From a bacterium (GTDB lineage Bacteria > Sysuimicrobiota > Sysuimicrobiia > Sysuimicrobiales > Segetimicrobiaceae), in contig DATGJN010000089.1 of assembly GCA_035295165.1 (NCBI GenBank), forward strand, positions 20,357 through 84,356: a stretch of 64,000 nucleotides of DNA. Direction: 5' to 3'. The number at the start of each line of letters is the position of its first letter. The stretch's first letter is position 1. Shown here one piece after another: positions 34,830 to 44,466 of the stretch. The position numbers and the translations under genes were made by a program. The notes under the pieces were generated by a model. It was not told where the DNA came from. It worked only from the letters and a program-made list of their open reading frames with translations, and ran no database searches.

Positions 34830-37800
34830 TCGGTCAGACGCCGGGATCGCCCCGGCCGGCAGACAGGCGCGCGGCCCCGCGGTGGGTGTGGGCCGTCATC
34901 GGAGCCGCGTTGCTGGCGGCGGTGGGGACCGCGTCCTGGACGTTTCTCGTGTCGAGCGGGTGGCTCGCCGGGCAGATCCGGCAGACTCTGGTGGCGCGCC
35001 TCGAGGAGTCGCTCAACCGACCCGTCGCGCTCGGGGGCGTCGACGGCGATCTCCTCCGAGGGATCGACCTTCGTGACCTGGTGATCGCCGAGTCGGGCGG
35101 CTTCAGCCACGGCGTGATCTTCTCCGCGGACCGCATTCACGTGGCGCTCGACCTCAGCGCGCTGGTACGCCACCCCCAGGATCTCATCCAGACGGTTGTC
35201 GGGGTGCAGGTCGTCAACCCCCGCCTCACCGTGTCGCGGAGTGCGTCTGGTGCGTGGAATCTCGCCTCTCTGTTGGGCCGTCAGCAGGCCACGCCGCTTG
35301 GCCCCGCGTTCCAGGGTCGGGTGATCGTGCAGAACGGGCTGGTCGGATATAGCGACGGCTGGGAGTCCACGGCGACCCCGTTCGTCTCCCGATTTTCCGG
35401 GGTCACAGGGACGATCGAGTTTCGCGCCGGGCACGAGATCGCGTTCGACCTAGCCGCCCGTGGCGCCGACGGCGAGCAGGCGGCGTTTCGCGGGGAATAC
35501 CTCGCGAGCGACGGCATCTACGACATGGACGTGACGGCGAAGAACGTCGACGTGCGACGCTGGGCCACCTACATCGTGCACCTGCGCCAGGTGCAGTGGG
35601 CCGGGGGCCGCTTCGATGGGCGGATGCATTTATTGCTGACGCCCGCCGGCGACGGGATTACGTTGGACTATTCGGCGACGGTCCGGTTGCACGATGCGGC
35701 GGCGGAGTACGTGCCGCGCCGTGTGATGCTGCGCAGCGTCTCCGGCGATCTGATCCTGGGGAACGGGCGCCTCGCGACGCCCGGGCTCTCGCTCGTGGCC
35801 AACGGCTCGGCCGTGCAGATTCGGGGCGATGTGGGGTATCCCAGCGCCGGCGGGACGCAGCTCGACCTCCTCGTGGTGTCGCCGCGGCTCGACCTGGGGT
35901 TGATGCGGACGCTGTTCTTCCCAGGCGCCCATCTCGGGCTGGCCGGCCAGGCGAGCGGCAACGTGTGGATCAGTGGGCCGTTGAGCGCGCCGTACCTCGA
36001 CGGCGACATTACGGCGGCGGCGGGCCGGCTGAACCAAGAGGCGTTCGCGGATCTCCGGATGCGGTTCCAGTACGGGGCGGGAATGCTTGCGCTGCATCAG
36101 CTGTCGGCTCGGATCGGCGGCGGCCAAGTCGCCGGCGACGGGGTGCTGGGCGTCTCCGCCGGCGACGGGTCGTACACGTTTGCGGCGACCACCTCCGATC
36201 TCGACATCGCCGCGCTGCCGCGGTTGGGTCTGCCGGCGCTGGGCGACCTGAGCGGCCGCGTGTCCGGGGAAATCGCGGGGATGCAGATGGACGGGCGCAC
36301 ACGCGTGATGGCCGCGATGACGATGCCGTCCGGATCGGTCCGGAGGCTGGCGTTCGAGGACCTGCGAACGCTCTTCTGGGATGACGGCGGGGCCGTGGCG
36401 CTGGACTTCCTCGGAGTACGCAAAGGCGCTACGGACGTGTATGCGTCCGGCGATATCTCTGCCGCGGGCGGCTTGGACCTGGCGCTGTCCGGGTACGGGG
36501 TCCCGCTCGGTGACGCACTCGGATGGGCCGGGCTCGGCACGACCGGCAATTCGACGCTGTCCCTGGCCGGGCAAGCGAACGTGGACGGGCGCCTCTCCGG
36601 AACCGTCCGGGCGCCGGTCCTCTCGGGCGACGTCACGGCGTGGGACGGGCATCTTGGGCCCGTGCCGTTCGCCCTGGCCACGGGGCCGCTTGCGATCGGC
36701 CCCAGAGACGTGCGCACGTCCGGCTTCGCGCTGGTGAACGGCCCCACGAGCTACCAGATCCGCGGCGGTGTCGCGTTCCAGCCCATGGCGGCCGAAGCAC
36801 TTTCCATCGACGCGCAAGGCGTGTCGGTCGCGCCGCTGGCACGGGCGTTCGCGCCCGGCGCGGATGTCACCGGGACCGTGTCGGGGCACGTGGCGGCGAC
36901 GGGGCCCTTTGCGCACCCCGTGGTCTCGGGCGACGTCTCGCTGCTCGACGGTTCGGTCGGCGGCCAGCCGGTCGACGGCATGACCGCGCGGTTCACCGGG
37001 AACGGGCGGCAGATCCAGATCGAGACCGCGACGGCCCGGATCAACCGCTCACGCCTTGAGGTGTCAGGCAGCGTTGACCTGTCGGGGCCGCTCAATCTCC
37101 GCCTCGCCGCCGATCAGGTGCGTCTGTCCGACATCAGGTCGATCGGGGCGCTCGGATTTGTTCCCGGGGGCACGGTGAGTCTCTCCGGGGCCGTCACGGG
37201 AACGCTTCGCGATCCGGACCTGTCCGGCACGCTCACGTCGCCCGACCTGTCAATCCACGGGCAAACGTTTCAGGCGTCGGGGGTTGTCGACTATCGCCAT
37301 GGGACGCTGACCGTGTCGCCGGTCGAACTTGCGCAGGGGGGCGCCCGCTACGGGGTGACCGGCTGGCTCCGCGGCGGCGCCCGGCCCACCGCGGATCTGA
37401 CGTTCAGCGTCGAACACGGGCAGATCGCGACCGTCGTGGCCGCCGCGGCGGTGAAGCCGTTCGTCTCAGTCGGCGGGACGATCGACGGTACGGTTGGCCT
37501 CCAGGGTCCGCTCGACGACCCCGCGGCGCACCTTGTGCTGTCGATGCACGACGGCGAGGTTGGCGGCGTGCCGATCGGCACCGGGGACGCCGACCTGACG
37601 CTTACCCACGGCACGGTGGACATCCAGAAACTCGCGTTGCACCCCGCCCAAGGCCAACTCGCGGCGCAGGGCCGGGTCGAACTGCACGGCACGAGCGCGG
37701 TCGAAGTCTCCGGCCAGAACCTGGATGTGAACGTGCTCCGCCCGCTGTTCCATACCGACCAGCCGCTCGCGGGGGCGCTGAACTTCACGATTCAGTGGAG

Positions 37801-39262
37801 CGGCCCGACCAACAATCCGACGGCTGGTCTCTCGATGGAGGCGTTGAACGCGGGGCTTCCAGGCGCGACCGCGGATCGGATCGCCTCGCTCGCATACTAC
37901 AAGGACGGCACCATCACGATTGAGACCGGGACGATCGAGAAGGGGACGCATAAGCTGCTCGTCGCGGGAACGGTGCCGGTGATCCCCGGCGGGTTCGCGC
38001 TCGCCCCCGATGGTCCGCTGAACCTGCAGGTGTCGCTCGAGGACGCTGATCTCAGTCTGTTGACCCTGCTCACCCCCGAGATCCAGGACGGCAGCGGGAC
38101 GGTGGCCGGCCAGGTTGCGATCGGCGGGACCGTGGCCGCCCCCGAGATGAGCGGCACCGTGCAATCGCACGGCGGCCGGTTCCGGTTTGCGCCCGTGACG
38201 ACGCCGCTTGAGAACGTGAGCGCGGACATCGCGTTTTCCCAGTCGGAGGTCCTGGTGCGCGATCTGTCGGCGACGGTCGGGGCTGGCACGATGCAGTTGC
38301 AGGGAACGATCGGGATCAAGAACCTGCGACCCGATGTCGTGGCGCTCAACCTCGCGGCCCGGGGCGTGACGTTCACAATGCCCGGTCTGTATACGGGCGG
38401 AATCGACGGAACGCTCAGCCTGACCGGTGCCGCATCGCGTCCCACGCTGGGAGGGACGGTGACGCTGTCGCACGGCAACGTGGCGCTGGCCGGTGGGGGC
38501 GCGCCGACGAGCGCGCGCGGGATCCCCGTCGCCCTGGACGTCTCGGTGAATCTCGGCGACGCCGTCGCCTACGCGCAGGGCCCTGTGCGCGCTGACCTCG
38601 CGGGAGGGTTGCACGTCGGCGGGACGATCAGCGATCCGGCGGTGTCCGGAGCGATCCGGTCCCTCACCGGGACGATCTCGCTGCTCGGCACGCCGTACAC
38701 GGTGACGGAGGGCCAGTTGGTGTTCTCCGAAGCCAGCGGGTTAAACGCGCAGATCACCGCCCACGCACAGGCGATGTATGGAGACACGCGCGTCTTCCTC
38801 GACATTCTTGGCGTGCTCCCGTCGCCGACGGTCACGTGGAGCTCGGATCCGCCGATGAGCCAGGACAAGATCTTGGCCCTCGTCGCCGGCACGAGCGGCG
38901 CGTCGGGGTCTCCGGCGTCGCTGTTGAGCCAGGTGGTGTTGGGGTCCATCACGCAGACGCTGCAGCAGGCGCTGCGCTTAGACGCGTTCACGATTTCGTA
39001 CGACACGCAAAACCCGTTGACGCTGCAGATCGGCAAGTATCTCTTCAGGAACGTCTATCTCTCGCTGGCCGAAGTGATCGGGCGTTCGTCGACGACAACG
39101 ACGCTGCCATCGATCGGCAGCTTGACCCCGCTCAACCCGTCCGGGCAACCGTACACCGTCCTGGGCATCCAGTACTACCTGAGCCCCACGGTGTCGTTGA
39201 CGTATAATGTCAACAGCCTGGGCGACAGCGGGGTCTTCCTGCTGGCGCGGTTCCCCTTCTAG
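34826..39262 (+). CDS. tamB: TamB/translocation and assembly module-like protein
   Basis: A ~1478-residue AsmA/TamB-type protein: an N-terminal membrane anchor (RWVWAVIGAALLAAVGTASW), a long series of beta-strand repeats forming a predicted groove for lipids or unfolded proteins, and the conserved C-terminal TamB (DUF490) domain (LLGTPYTVTEGQLVFSE to the end, with MSQDKILALVAG and a final Phe). TamB bridges the inner and outer membranes and partners with Omp85 proteins; bamA lies 1.4 kb downstream. The start is unusual: a CTG at 34826 overlaps the previous stop (CTGA) and has GGAGG 6 nt upstream. A GTG at 34772 would overlap the preceding gene by 58 nt. Confidence 0.9.
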   Translation: MIGQTPGSPRPADRRAAPRWVWAVIGAALLAAVGTASWTFLVSSGWLAGQIRQTLVARLEESLNRPVALGGVDGDLLRGIDLRDLVIAESGGFSHGVIFSADRIHVALDLSALVRHPQDLIQTVVGVQVVNPRLTVSRSASGAWNLASLLGRQQATPLGPAFQGRVIVQNGLVGYSDGWESTATPFVSRFSGVTGTIEFRAGHEIAFDLAARGADGEQAAFRGEYLASDGIYDMDVTAKNVDVRRWATYIVHLRQVQWAGGRFDGRMHLLLTPAGDGITLDYSATVRLHDAAAEYVPRRVMLRSVSGDLILGNGRLATPGLSLVANGSAVQIRGDVGYPSAGGTQLDLLVVSPRLDLGLMRTLFFPGAHLGLAGQASGNVWISGPLSAPYLDGDITAAAGRLNQEAFADLRMRFQYGAGMLALHQLSARIGGGQVAGDGVLGVSAGDGSYTFAATTSDLDIAALPRLGLPALGDLSGRVSGEIAGMQMDGRTRVMAAMTMPSGSVRRLAFEDLRTLFWDDGGAVALDFLGVRKGATDVYASGDISAAGGLDLALSGYGVPLGDALGWAGLGTTGNSTLSLAGQANVDGRLSGTVRAPVLSGDVTAWDGHLGPVPFALATGPLAIGPRDVRTSGFALVNGPTSYQIRGGVAFQPMAAEALSIDAQGVSVAPLARAFAPGADVTGTVSGHVAATGPFAHPVVSGDVSLLDGSVGGQPVDGMTARFTGNGRQIQIETATARINRSRLEVSGSVDLSGPLNLRLAADQVRLSDIRSIGALGFVPGGTVSLSGAVTGTLRDPDLSGTLTSPDLSIHGQTFQASGVVDYRHGTLTVSPVELAQGGARYGVTGWLRGGARPTADLTFSVEHGQIATVVAAAAVKPFVSVGGTIDGTVGLQGPLDDPAAHLVLSMHDGEVGGVPIGTGDADLTLTHGTVDIQKLALHPAQGQLAAQGRVELHGTSAVEVSGQNLDVNVLRPLFHTDQPLAGALNFTIQWSGPTNNPTAGLSMEALNAGLPGATADRIASLAYYKDGTITIETGTIEKGTHKLLVAGTVPVIPGGFALAPDGPLNLQVSLEDADLSLLTLLTPEIQDGSGTVAGQVAIGGTVAAPEMSGTVQSHGGRFRFAPVTTPLENVSADIAFSQSEVLVRDLSATVGAGTMQLQGTIGIKNLRPDVVALNLAARGVTFTMPGLYTGGIDGTLSLTGAASRPTLGGTVTLSHGNVALAGGGAPTSARGIPVALDVSVNLGDAVAYAQGPVRADLAGGLHVGGTISDPAVSGAIRSLTGTISLLGTPYTVTEGQLVFSEASGLNAQITAHAQAMYGDTRVFLDILGVLPSPTVTWSSDPPMSQDKILALVAGTSGASGSPASLLSQVVLGSITQTLQQALRLDAFTISYDTQNPLTLQIGKYLFRNVYLSLAEVIGRSSTTTTLPSIGSLTPLNPSGQPYTVLGIQYYLSPTVSLTYNVNSLGDSGVFLLARFPF

Positions 39263-39368
39263 GGACACGGGTCGGGCGTCCCGCGCCGGCGTCGCCGGTG
39301 GGGGATGGCGGTCGTGGAGGAGAGTCCGCCTCGGGGGGCACGGACATTGTAGGAATGGAGCGTGATCT

Positions 39369-40013
39369 GTGTTCACAGAGTACCTGCGCGAGCTGCAAAA
39401 AGTTGCGTTGCTCCGACCGATGGATGAGGCGCGCCTGTGGCATGCGTACCGGGGGCGCGGTGACGGCCGGAGCCGTGCGCGGCTGATCGAGGCGTACCAA
39501 CCGCTCGTGTTCAAGGTTGCCATGCAACTGCGGCTGCGCGAGGCGATCATCATGGACATGATCCAAGAGGGGACGGTGGGGCTGATCGAGGCGGTCGAAC
39601 GGTTCGACCCGGAGCGGGGTGTACGGTTCAGCACCTTCGCCACGTTCCGGATCCGCGGCCGCATCCTCAACGCGTTGCGACGCGAGCGTCCCGCGGCGCG
39701 GGACGTCGCCAGCCACGACGAGTCGTTCCTGGAGCGTGTTCCCGATCCCGCGGCCACCGACCTGTTGGGGGCCGTCGAGGACGAGGTGTTGGTGGAGCAG
39801 ATCGTCGCCGCGATCGACCGGCTTCCGGACGAGCGAGAGCGCCGGATCCTGCACGGATCTTTCCTCGGCGCGGAGGAACCCCGCCGCATCGCCGGCGAAC
39901 TGAAGATCAGTCTGTCTCACTTCTACCGCCTGCAGAAGCACGCGCTGCAGCGGATCCGGGAACTGGTCGCTCCGGCCGCGGGCGGACTGCGGGCACAAGG
40001 AGTCCACGAATAA
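39369..40013 (+). CDS. Sigma-70 family RNA polymerase sigma factor
   Basis: A 214-residue alternative sigma factor. Region 2 is clear (LVFKVAMQLRLREAIIMDMIQEGTVGLIEAVERFDPERGVRFSTFATFRIRGRI in pieces around residues 40-100), with the DMIQEG core-binding and FSTFATFRIRG -10 recognition segments; region 4 lies near the C-terminus (AIDRLPDERERRIL...IAGELKISLSHFYRLQKHALQRI). The region between is short, so region 3 is reduced. GTG at 39369 has GGAG 10 nt upstream. It sits between tamB and bamA, with a membrane protein directly after it, suggesting control of envelope genes. Confidence 0.92.
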   Translation: MFTEYLRELQKVALLRPMDEARLWHAYRGRGDGRSRARLIEAYQPLVFKVAMQLRLREAIIMDMIQEGTVGLIEAVERFDPERGVRFSTFATFRIRGRILNALRRERPAARDVASHDESFLERVPDPAATDLLGAVEDEVLVEQIVAAIDRLPDERERRILHGSFLGAEEPRRIAGELKISLSHFYRLQKHALQRIRELVAPAAGGLRAQGVHE

Positions 40014-40018
40014 GCGCG

Positions 40019-40582
40019 ATGCGCGAGCCAGACGCGTTGCTCCACCACCTTAGGCACGCCGAGGAGTGGCTCCGGTGGGCCCGGAGTGACTATCGGAGAG
40101 GCGACTTTCGGGGCGCGGTGCTGCGCCTGCTGCTGGCCGAGGCCGAGGTGCGGCACGCGCGCGAAGCGGGCTCCCAGCCGATCGAAGAGACCTCCGCGCG
40201 GCCGTTCCGTCGGACGCGGCTTGTGACCGTGGGGGCGCTCGGCGCCGCCGTGCTGCTGGCGGCGGCATGCGGCGCGTTTCTGTCAGGGGCGGCAACGCCG
40301 CGCGCCGCGGCGTTCCCGGTCGCACACGCCGCCCACATGGCGCCGCTGGGCAACGAGTCGTGGGGGGTTGTGCGGCTGGATACCGGGGACTTTCTGACGC
40401 TGATGTCGTCCGGTCCGCAGGCGTCGCCCGGGCCAACGACCGGGGTGGGTTCCGGTCTCTCCGGCCAGCAGTTTGTGGATGAGTTGATGTCCCAGTTTGG
40501 ACAGTTCACGCCGACTTCTGCGAGCGGACCGGCGATGCTCGCCACACCTGGGGATCTCGATCATCCTGCCGCTGCCTTCTGA
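40019..40582 (+). CDS. Single-pass membrane protein next to the sigma factor
   Basis: A 187-residue protein I do not recognise. Residues 1-50 are helical and charged (HHLRHAEEWLRWARSDYRRG), residues ~67-90 form one membrane helix (LVTVGALGAAVLLAAACGAFL), and the rest is a flexible Gly/Ser/Pro-rich extracytoplasmic part ending QFVDELMSQFGQF. It begins 6 nt after the sigma factor stop, an arrangement typical for an anti-sigma or sigma-sensing partner, but there is no ZAS zinc motif. Cytoplasmic N-terminus inferred from basic residues before the helix. Confidence 0.6.
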   Translation: MREPDALLHHLRHAEEWLRWARSDYRRGDFRGAVLRLLLAEAEVRHAREAGSQPIEETSARPFRRTRLVTVGALGAAVLLAAACGAFLSGAATPRAAAFPVAHAAHMAPLGNESWGVVRLDTGDFLTLMSSGPQASPGPTTGVGSGLSGQQFVDELMSQFGQFTPTSASGPAMLATPGDLDHPAAAF

Positions 40583-40649
40583 CGCCCGCCCCGAAGTGGG
40601 GCGGCGGGGTGCCGGTTCGGGAAGACCATCACGCAGCATGGAGGACAGC

Positions 40650-42584
40650 GTGGCCGTGCCCAAACGACGGATGCGAGCGGTGCGCGCAATAGGGGCAGGT
40701 CTGATCTGGGTGCTCCTCCTGGCGTGGCCGGGCTCCGGATGGTTGGCGGCGCAGCCGTCGACCGCACCGACGACGCAACCGAACCAGGCGCAGCCGACGG
40801 CGCCGACCACCCCACCCGCGACGCAACCGGGCCAGGCGCAGCCGCCGGCGCCGACCACGCAGCCGGCTCAGCCGGGCCAGCAAACGCCGCCGTCGCCACC
40901 CGCGCCGTCCCCATTCCAACCCATCCCGGGGACGCCGCAGCAGACGCTCCCGCCGCAGAAGGTGCTGGACGTCGTGGTGCGCGGTAACGATCACGTCCCC
41001 ACCGACACGGTGCTCGGGGCCGTCTCGACGAAGCCGGGCGACCCCTTGAACGAGGAGCGCCTGCGCAACGACGTGCAGGCGATTCTCAGCCTCGGCCTGT
41101 TTGCGGACGCCGTGCTGCGGCTCGAGCCCTCCGCGGACGGGGTGACCGTGGTGTTCATCGTGGCGGAAAACCCGGTGATCAGCGCCGTCAAGATCACGGG
41201 CAACACCGTCATCTCGACCGCAGACATCGAGCAGGCGCTTAAGGTGCCGGCTGGACAGGTCCTGAACACGATCGCGATGCGGCAGGGCGCGCAGGCGGTA
41301 GAGAGCCTCTACCAGGGTAAGGGGTACGCGCTGGCCAGGGTGTCGGACATCTCCGTGGACGAGAAGGGCGTGCTGTCGCTCGTCATCACGGAGGGACGGA
41401 TCGAGGCGATCAAGATCGAGGGCCTGCACAAGACGAAGGACTACGTCGTCCGCCGCGAACTGACGTTCAAGCCCGGAGACGTCTTCAACGTGAACGACGT
41501 GAATGCGAGCCTAAAAACGCTGTTCGCCTCCCGGTACTTCTCCGACGTGAAGGCGGATCCGGGTCCCGGCACCCAACCCGACACGGTGGACGTGACGATC
41601 ACGGTGACCGAGCAGCGGACGGCGACGTTGAGTTTCGGCGCGGGCTACAGCACGGTCACGGGTTTGGCTGGCCTCGTCGGCGTCCAGGACATCGACTTCG
41701 GCGGGAACGGGCAGACGGTGAGCGCTCAGTACGACAGCACCACCCTGAACGGCAACAACTTCACGTTCACCTTCCACGAGCCGTACTTCCAGGGCAGCCG
41801 GACCGTGCTCGACTTCTCCGCGTTCAACCAGACGACGATCCCGACCGACTACAGCCTCGGGTTGAACAACCAATTCCAGTACACGATGTACCAGTCCGGT
41901 GGCCAGTTCACGTTCACGGCGCCGATCCGCACCGATCCGAAACAGTTTTTCGAGTACGGACTCAAGTCCGTGAGCACGCAGTTCGGCGCGTCGATCCTCA
42001 CGACGTCGACGATCCCGACCGGGTTTGTCTTCACCCCGGGCATCGTCAACGCGGTCTTGCTCGGCGCGTACCAGGACACGCGGAACGACATGGTGAACCC
42101 GACGACGGGGCAGGTCATCGCGCTGAACACGGAGTCCGCGATTGCCGGAGACTTCCGTTTCGAGAAGTACGAGCTCGACGTCATCCAGTACTGGCCGACC
42201 GGCAACGCCACCATCGTGGGGCACGCCCACTTGGGAACGGGGAGCGGGGTGCTGCCCATCCAGGAACAGTTCTACCTCGGAGGCCAGACCTCGCTGCGGG
42301 GGTACGCGACCGGGCGGTTCCGCGGCGACGAGATGGCTATCGTCACCGGGGAGTACCGGTTCCCGTTGAACTCGCTCCCGCTTCTCAAGTCGGTCGGCGG
42401 GATCACCGGGATCGTTTTCGCCGATGCCGGCGACGCCGAGCCGTACGGGACGGCTCCCACCAACTTCAAGATCGACTACGGCTTCGGGATCGCGGCGAAG
42501 ACGCCGATTGGGTTGTTCAGGGTCGACTACGGCGTCGGGTCCGAGGGCGGGCAGTTGTGGATTTCCACCGGAACGACGTTCTGA
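40650..42584 (+). CDS. bamA: Omp85-family outer membrane assembly factor BamA
   Basis: A 644-residue Omp85 protein that inserts beta-barrels into the outer membrane. Order: signal peptide, a ~60-residue linker of repeated Pro/Gln/Thr (QPGQAQPPAPTTQP type), three POTRA domains (KVLDVVVRGNDHVPTDTV; VISAVKITGNTVISTADIEQAL; RIEAIKIEGLHKTKDYVVRREL), and a 16-strand barrel with the lid-loop signature SLRGYATGRFRGD and a terminal Phe. E. coli BamA has five POTRA. The frame is open from 40497; GTG at 40650 with GGAGG 5 nt upstream best fits the signal peptide, and ATG 40638 is an alternative. Followed by three Skp-like genes. Confidence 0.94.
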   Translation: MAVPKRRMRAVRAIGAGLIWVLLLAWPGSGWLAAQPSTAPTTQPNQAQPTAPTTPPATQPGQAQPPAPTTQPAQPGQQTPPSPPAPSPFQPIPGTPQQTLPPQKVLDVVVRGNDHVPTDTVLGAVSTKPGDPLNEERLRNDVQAILSLGLFADAVLRLEPSADGVTVVFIVAENPVISAVKITGNTVISTADIEQALKVPAGQVLNTIAMRQGAQAVESLYQGKGYALARVSDISVDEKGVLSLVITEGRIEAIKIEGLHKTKDYVVRRELTFKPGDVFNVNDVNASLKTLFASRYFSDVKADPGPGTQPDTVDVTITVTEQRTATLSFGAGYSTVTGLAGLVGVQDIDFGGNGQTVSAQYDSTTLNGNNFTFTFHEPYFQGSRTVLDFSAFNQTTIPTDYSLGLNNQFQYTMYQSGGQFTFTAPIRTDPKQFFEYGLKSVSTQFGASILTTSTIPTGFVFTPGIVNAVLLGAYQDTRNDMVNPTTGQVIALNTESAIAGDFRFEKYELDVIQYWPTGNATIVGHAHLGTGSGVLPIQEQFYLGGQTSLRGYATGRFRGDEMAIVTGEYRFPLNSLPLLKSVGGITGIVFADAGDAEPYGTAPTNFKIDYGFGIAAKTPIGLFRVDYGVGSEGGQLWISTGTTF

Positions 42585-42602
42585 CGCAGCAGGGGGGCCG
42601 TA

Positions 42603-42628
42603 CGGCGGCGATGCGCGAGTCGCCGCCG
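42603..42628. repeat. Hairpin between bamA and the first ompH-like gene
   Basis: CGGCGGCGA (42603-42611), 8-nt loop, TCGCCGCCG (42620-42628). No T-tract. It may adjust expression of the downstream chaperone genes. Confidence 0.4.
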
Positions 42629-42654
42629 CGCGGGCGCGAGGAGGGAGATCAGGG

Positions 42655-43110
42655 ATGATGCGATGGAACGTGAAGACGATCGGGATCGCGGTCGCGGTGA
42701 TCGTCGTGCTGGCGGCGGCCGGGTACGTCGCGACGCGGACGGGGTCGGTGTTCGGCAGCCAGACCGGGACGATCGGCTACGTGGACATGCAGCGGGCGCT
42801 CAACGCACACCCCGGCAAGGCGGCCGCCGAGTCGGCCCTGCGCGACTACGCGCAGGCGCAGATCGCCGACGCCCAGCAGAAGATGAAGACGATGTCGCCG
42901 GGTCAGCGGCAGCAGCTGCAGGGCCAGGTGGACCAGTCGATCCTCCAGAAGCGGGCGGAACTGCTCGGCGGCCTCGACAAAGACATCCGCAACGCGATCC
43001 AAAAGGTCGCGGCGCAGCAGGGCATCAACGTGGTGCTCGACCGCACGGTGGTGCTCTACGGCGGCGTCGACCTCACGGATCAGGTCGCGAAGTTGCTCAG
43101 CGGTAAATAG
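42655..43110 (+). CDS. OmpH/Skp-family periplasmic chaperone 1
   Basis: A 151-residue protein with an N-terminal membrane/signal helix (IGIAVAVIVVLAAAGYVATR) and the OmpH pattern: IGYVDMQRALNAHPGKAAAE, a coiled-coil middle (QIADAQQKMKTMSPGQRQQL) and a C-terminal strand pair NVVLDRTVVLYGGVDLTDQV. Skp/OmpH trimers shield unfolded outer-membrane proteins on the way to BamA. The signal may be uncleaved, so it could be membrane-tethered. ATG at 42655 follows GAGGAGGGAG; a second ATG directly after is equally possible. Confidence 0.9.
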   Translation: MMRWNVKTIGIAVAVIVVLAAAGYVATRTGSVFGSQTGTIGYVDMQRALNAHPGKAAAESALRDYAQAQIADAQQKMKTMSPGQRQQLQGQVDQSILQKRAELLGGLDKDIRNAIQKVAAQQGINVVLDRTVVLYGGVDLTDQVAKLLSGK

Positions 43111-43148
43111 GGGCGTGTCGAGAATGTCCCTCGAGAGAGCTCGGGGCG

Positions 43149-44363
43149 ATGGCCGCGCAGTACGCTGATCCGCGGCCCCGCCGGGGCGGCGCAGATCGCC
43201 GGGTCCTGTGGGCATGCGCGGGCGCGGCGGTGGTGTGCGTGTTGAGCGGATGTCAGGGGCGCACGCCGGTGTCTCATTCGACCGCGCCGCCGGCGGCCAC
43301 CGTTCCGGCCGGGCCAAAAGTGGCGGTCGTGGACTTCACACGGGCGCTGCACGCGCACCCGCGGTGGCCCGAGGTCGATGCGATCGACCGCCGGATCGCC
43401 CAGCTTCAGGCGCAGCTCGCGACGCCGACCGCACCGCAGTTCCAGATGCCGCAGGTCAACATTCAGCCACAGATGCAGGCGGCCGCGCAGCAGGCGGTCG
43501 AGCAGATGCGGCCTCAGTTCCAGCAGCAGTTCACCGAAACGGCGACGGCCATGCGCGACGCCGGACGGAAGGAACTCGAGGCGTTCGTCGCCCAGGTCCG
43601 AGCCGCCGATCAGGCCCAGTTCGATCAGAAGCAGCAAGCGCTGCAGGCGCAGTTTGGAAAAGACATCCAGGACAAGCAGCAGGCGCTCGACAAGGACAAC
43701 GAGCAGTTCCAGCAGCAGACCCTGGAACAGTACCGGCTGCCGTTACTGAACCTGCATCTCAAGCGAGACGCCGTGGCGCCGGGCAACCGGCAGCAACAGC
43801 AGGATCTCGACCAACAGATTCAGGCGATGACCAAAGAGCGCGACGACAAGATCGCGGCCCACGAGAAGGCCAACCAGCAGGCGCTGGCGGATTTCCAACA
43901 GCAGCAGACCCAGGCATATACGCAGCAGCTCAAGGACTTGCAGGCTCAGCTCACCGCGGACGCGCAGCAGCAGGTGGCGCGGAAGCAAGCGGAGATCAAC
44001 GCCCGGCTACACGACGTCCTGGTTGCCAAGCAGACGGAACTGAACACGCAGATGAACGCGAAACTCAAAGCCGATCTGCAGGCGCGCCAGCAGGCGCTCG
44101 TGCAGGGCGCGCGCACCCAGCTCGAGCACGCCCAGCAGCAGGCGGTGACCGACGCGCAGGCGCAGGGACAGACGCTGCGCGCCCAGCTTCAGGACGCCGA
44201 GGGCGAGCGCGCGCGTCTGCTGGCGGAGATCCTGGCGGACCTGCGCGTCGAGGCCGCGGCCCTGGCGCAACAGAAGGGGTACGACATCATCCTCACGCAG
44301 ACGCAGGCGGCCGTGGACGTGACGGACGTCACAGACGATCTGATCGCGCGCATCAAGCGGTAG
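43149..44363 (+). CDS. Large OmpH/Skp-like lipoprotein 2
   Basis: A 404-residue protein, over twice the usual Skp length. It has a lipobox-like VLSGC (Cys about 35), the OmpH start KVAVVDFTRALHAHPRW, then a very Gln/Ala-rich coiled-coil (many QQ pairs) over ~200 residues and an OmpH-like end AQQKGYDIILTQTQAAVDVTDVTDDLIARI. It may form a longer tentacle spanning more of the periplasm, anchored by lipid in a membrane; this is inference. Between two standard-size paralogues. Confidence 0.85.
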   Translation: MAAQYADPRPRRGGADRRVLWACAGAAVVCVLSGCQGRTPVSHSTAPPAATVPAGPKVAVVDFTRALHAHPRWPEVDAIDRRIAQLQAQLATPTAPQFQMPQVNIQPQMQAAAQQAVEQMRPQFQQQFTETATAMRDAGRKELEAFVAQVRAADQAQFDQKQQALQAQFGKDIQDKQQALDKDNEQFQQQTLEQYRLPLLNLHLKRDAVAPGNRQQQQDLDQQIQAMTKERDDKIAAHEKANQQALADFQQQQTQAYTQQLKDLQAQLTADAQQQVARKQAEINARLHDVLVAKQTELNTQMNAKLKADLQARQQALVQGARTQLEHAQQQAVTDAQAQGQTLRAQLQDAEGERARLLAEILADLRVEAAALAQQKGYDIILTQTQAAVDVTDVTDDLIARIKR

Positions 44364-44466
44364 GCTGGGGTGCACAACAACGTGCGGGGGAAGACCCGGG
44401 GTGCCCGCGAGATCGCATCATCGCAGCGGACTCACGGGGCGGGTTAACGGGGGCGAGGAGGTCGGG

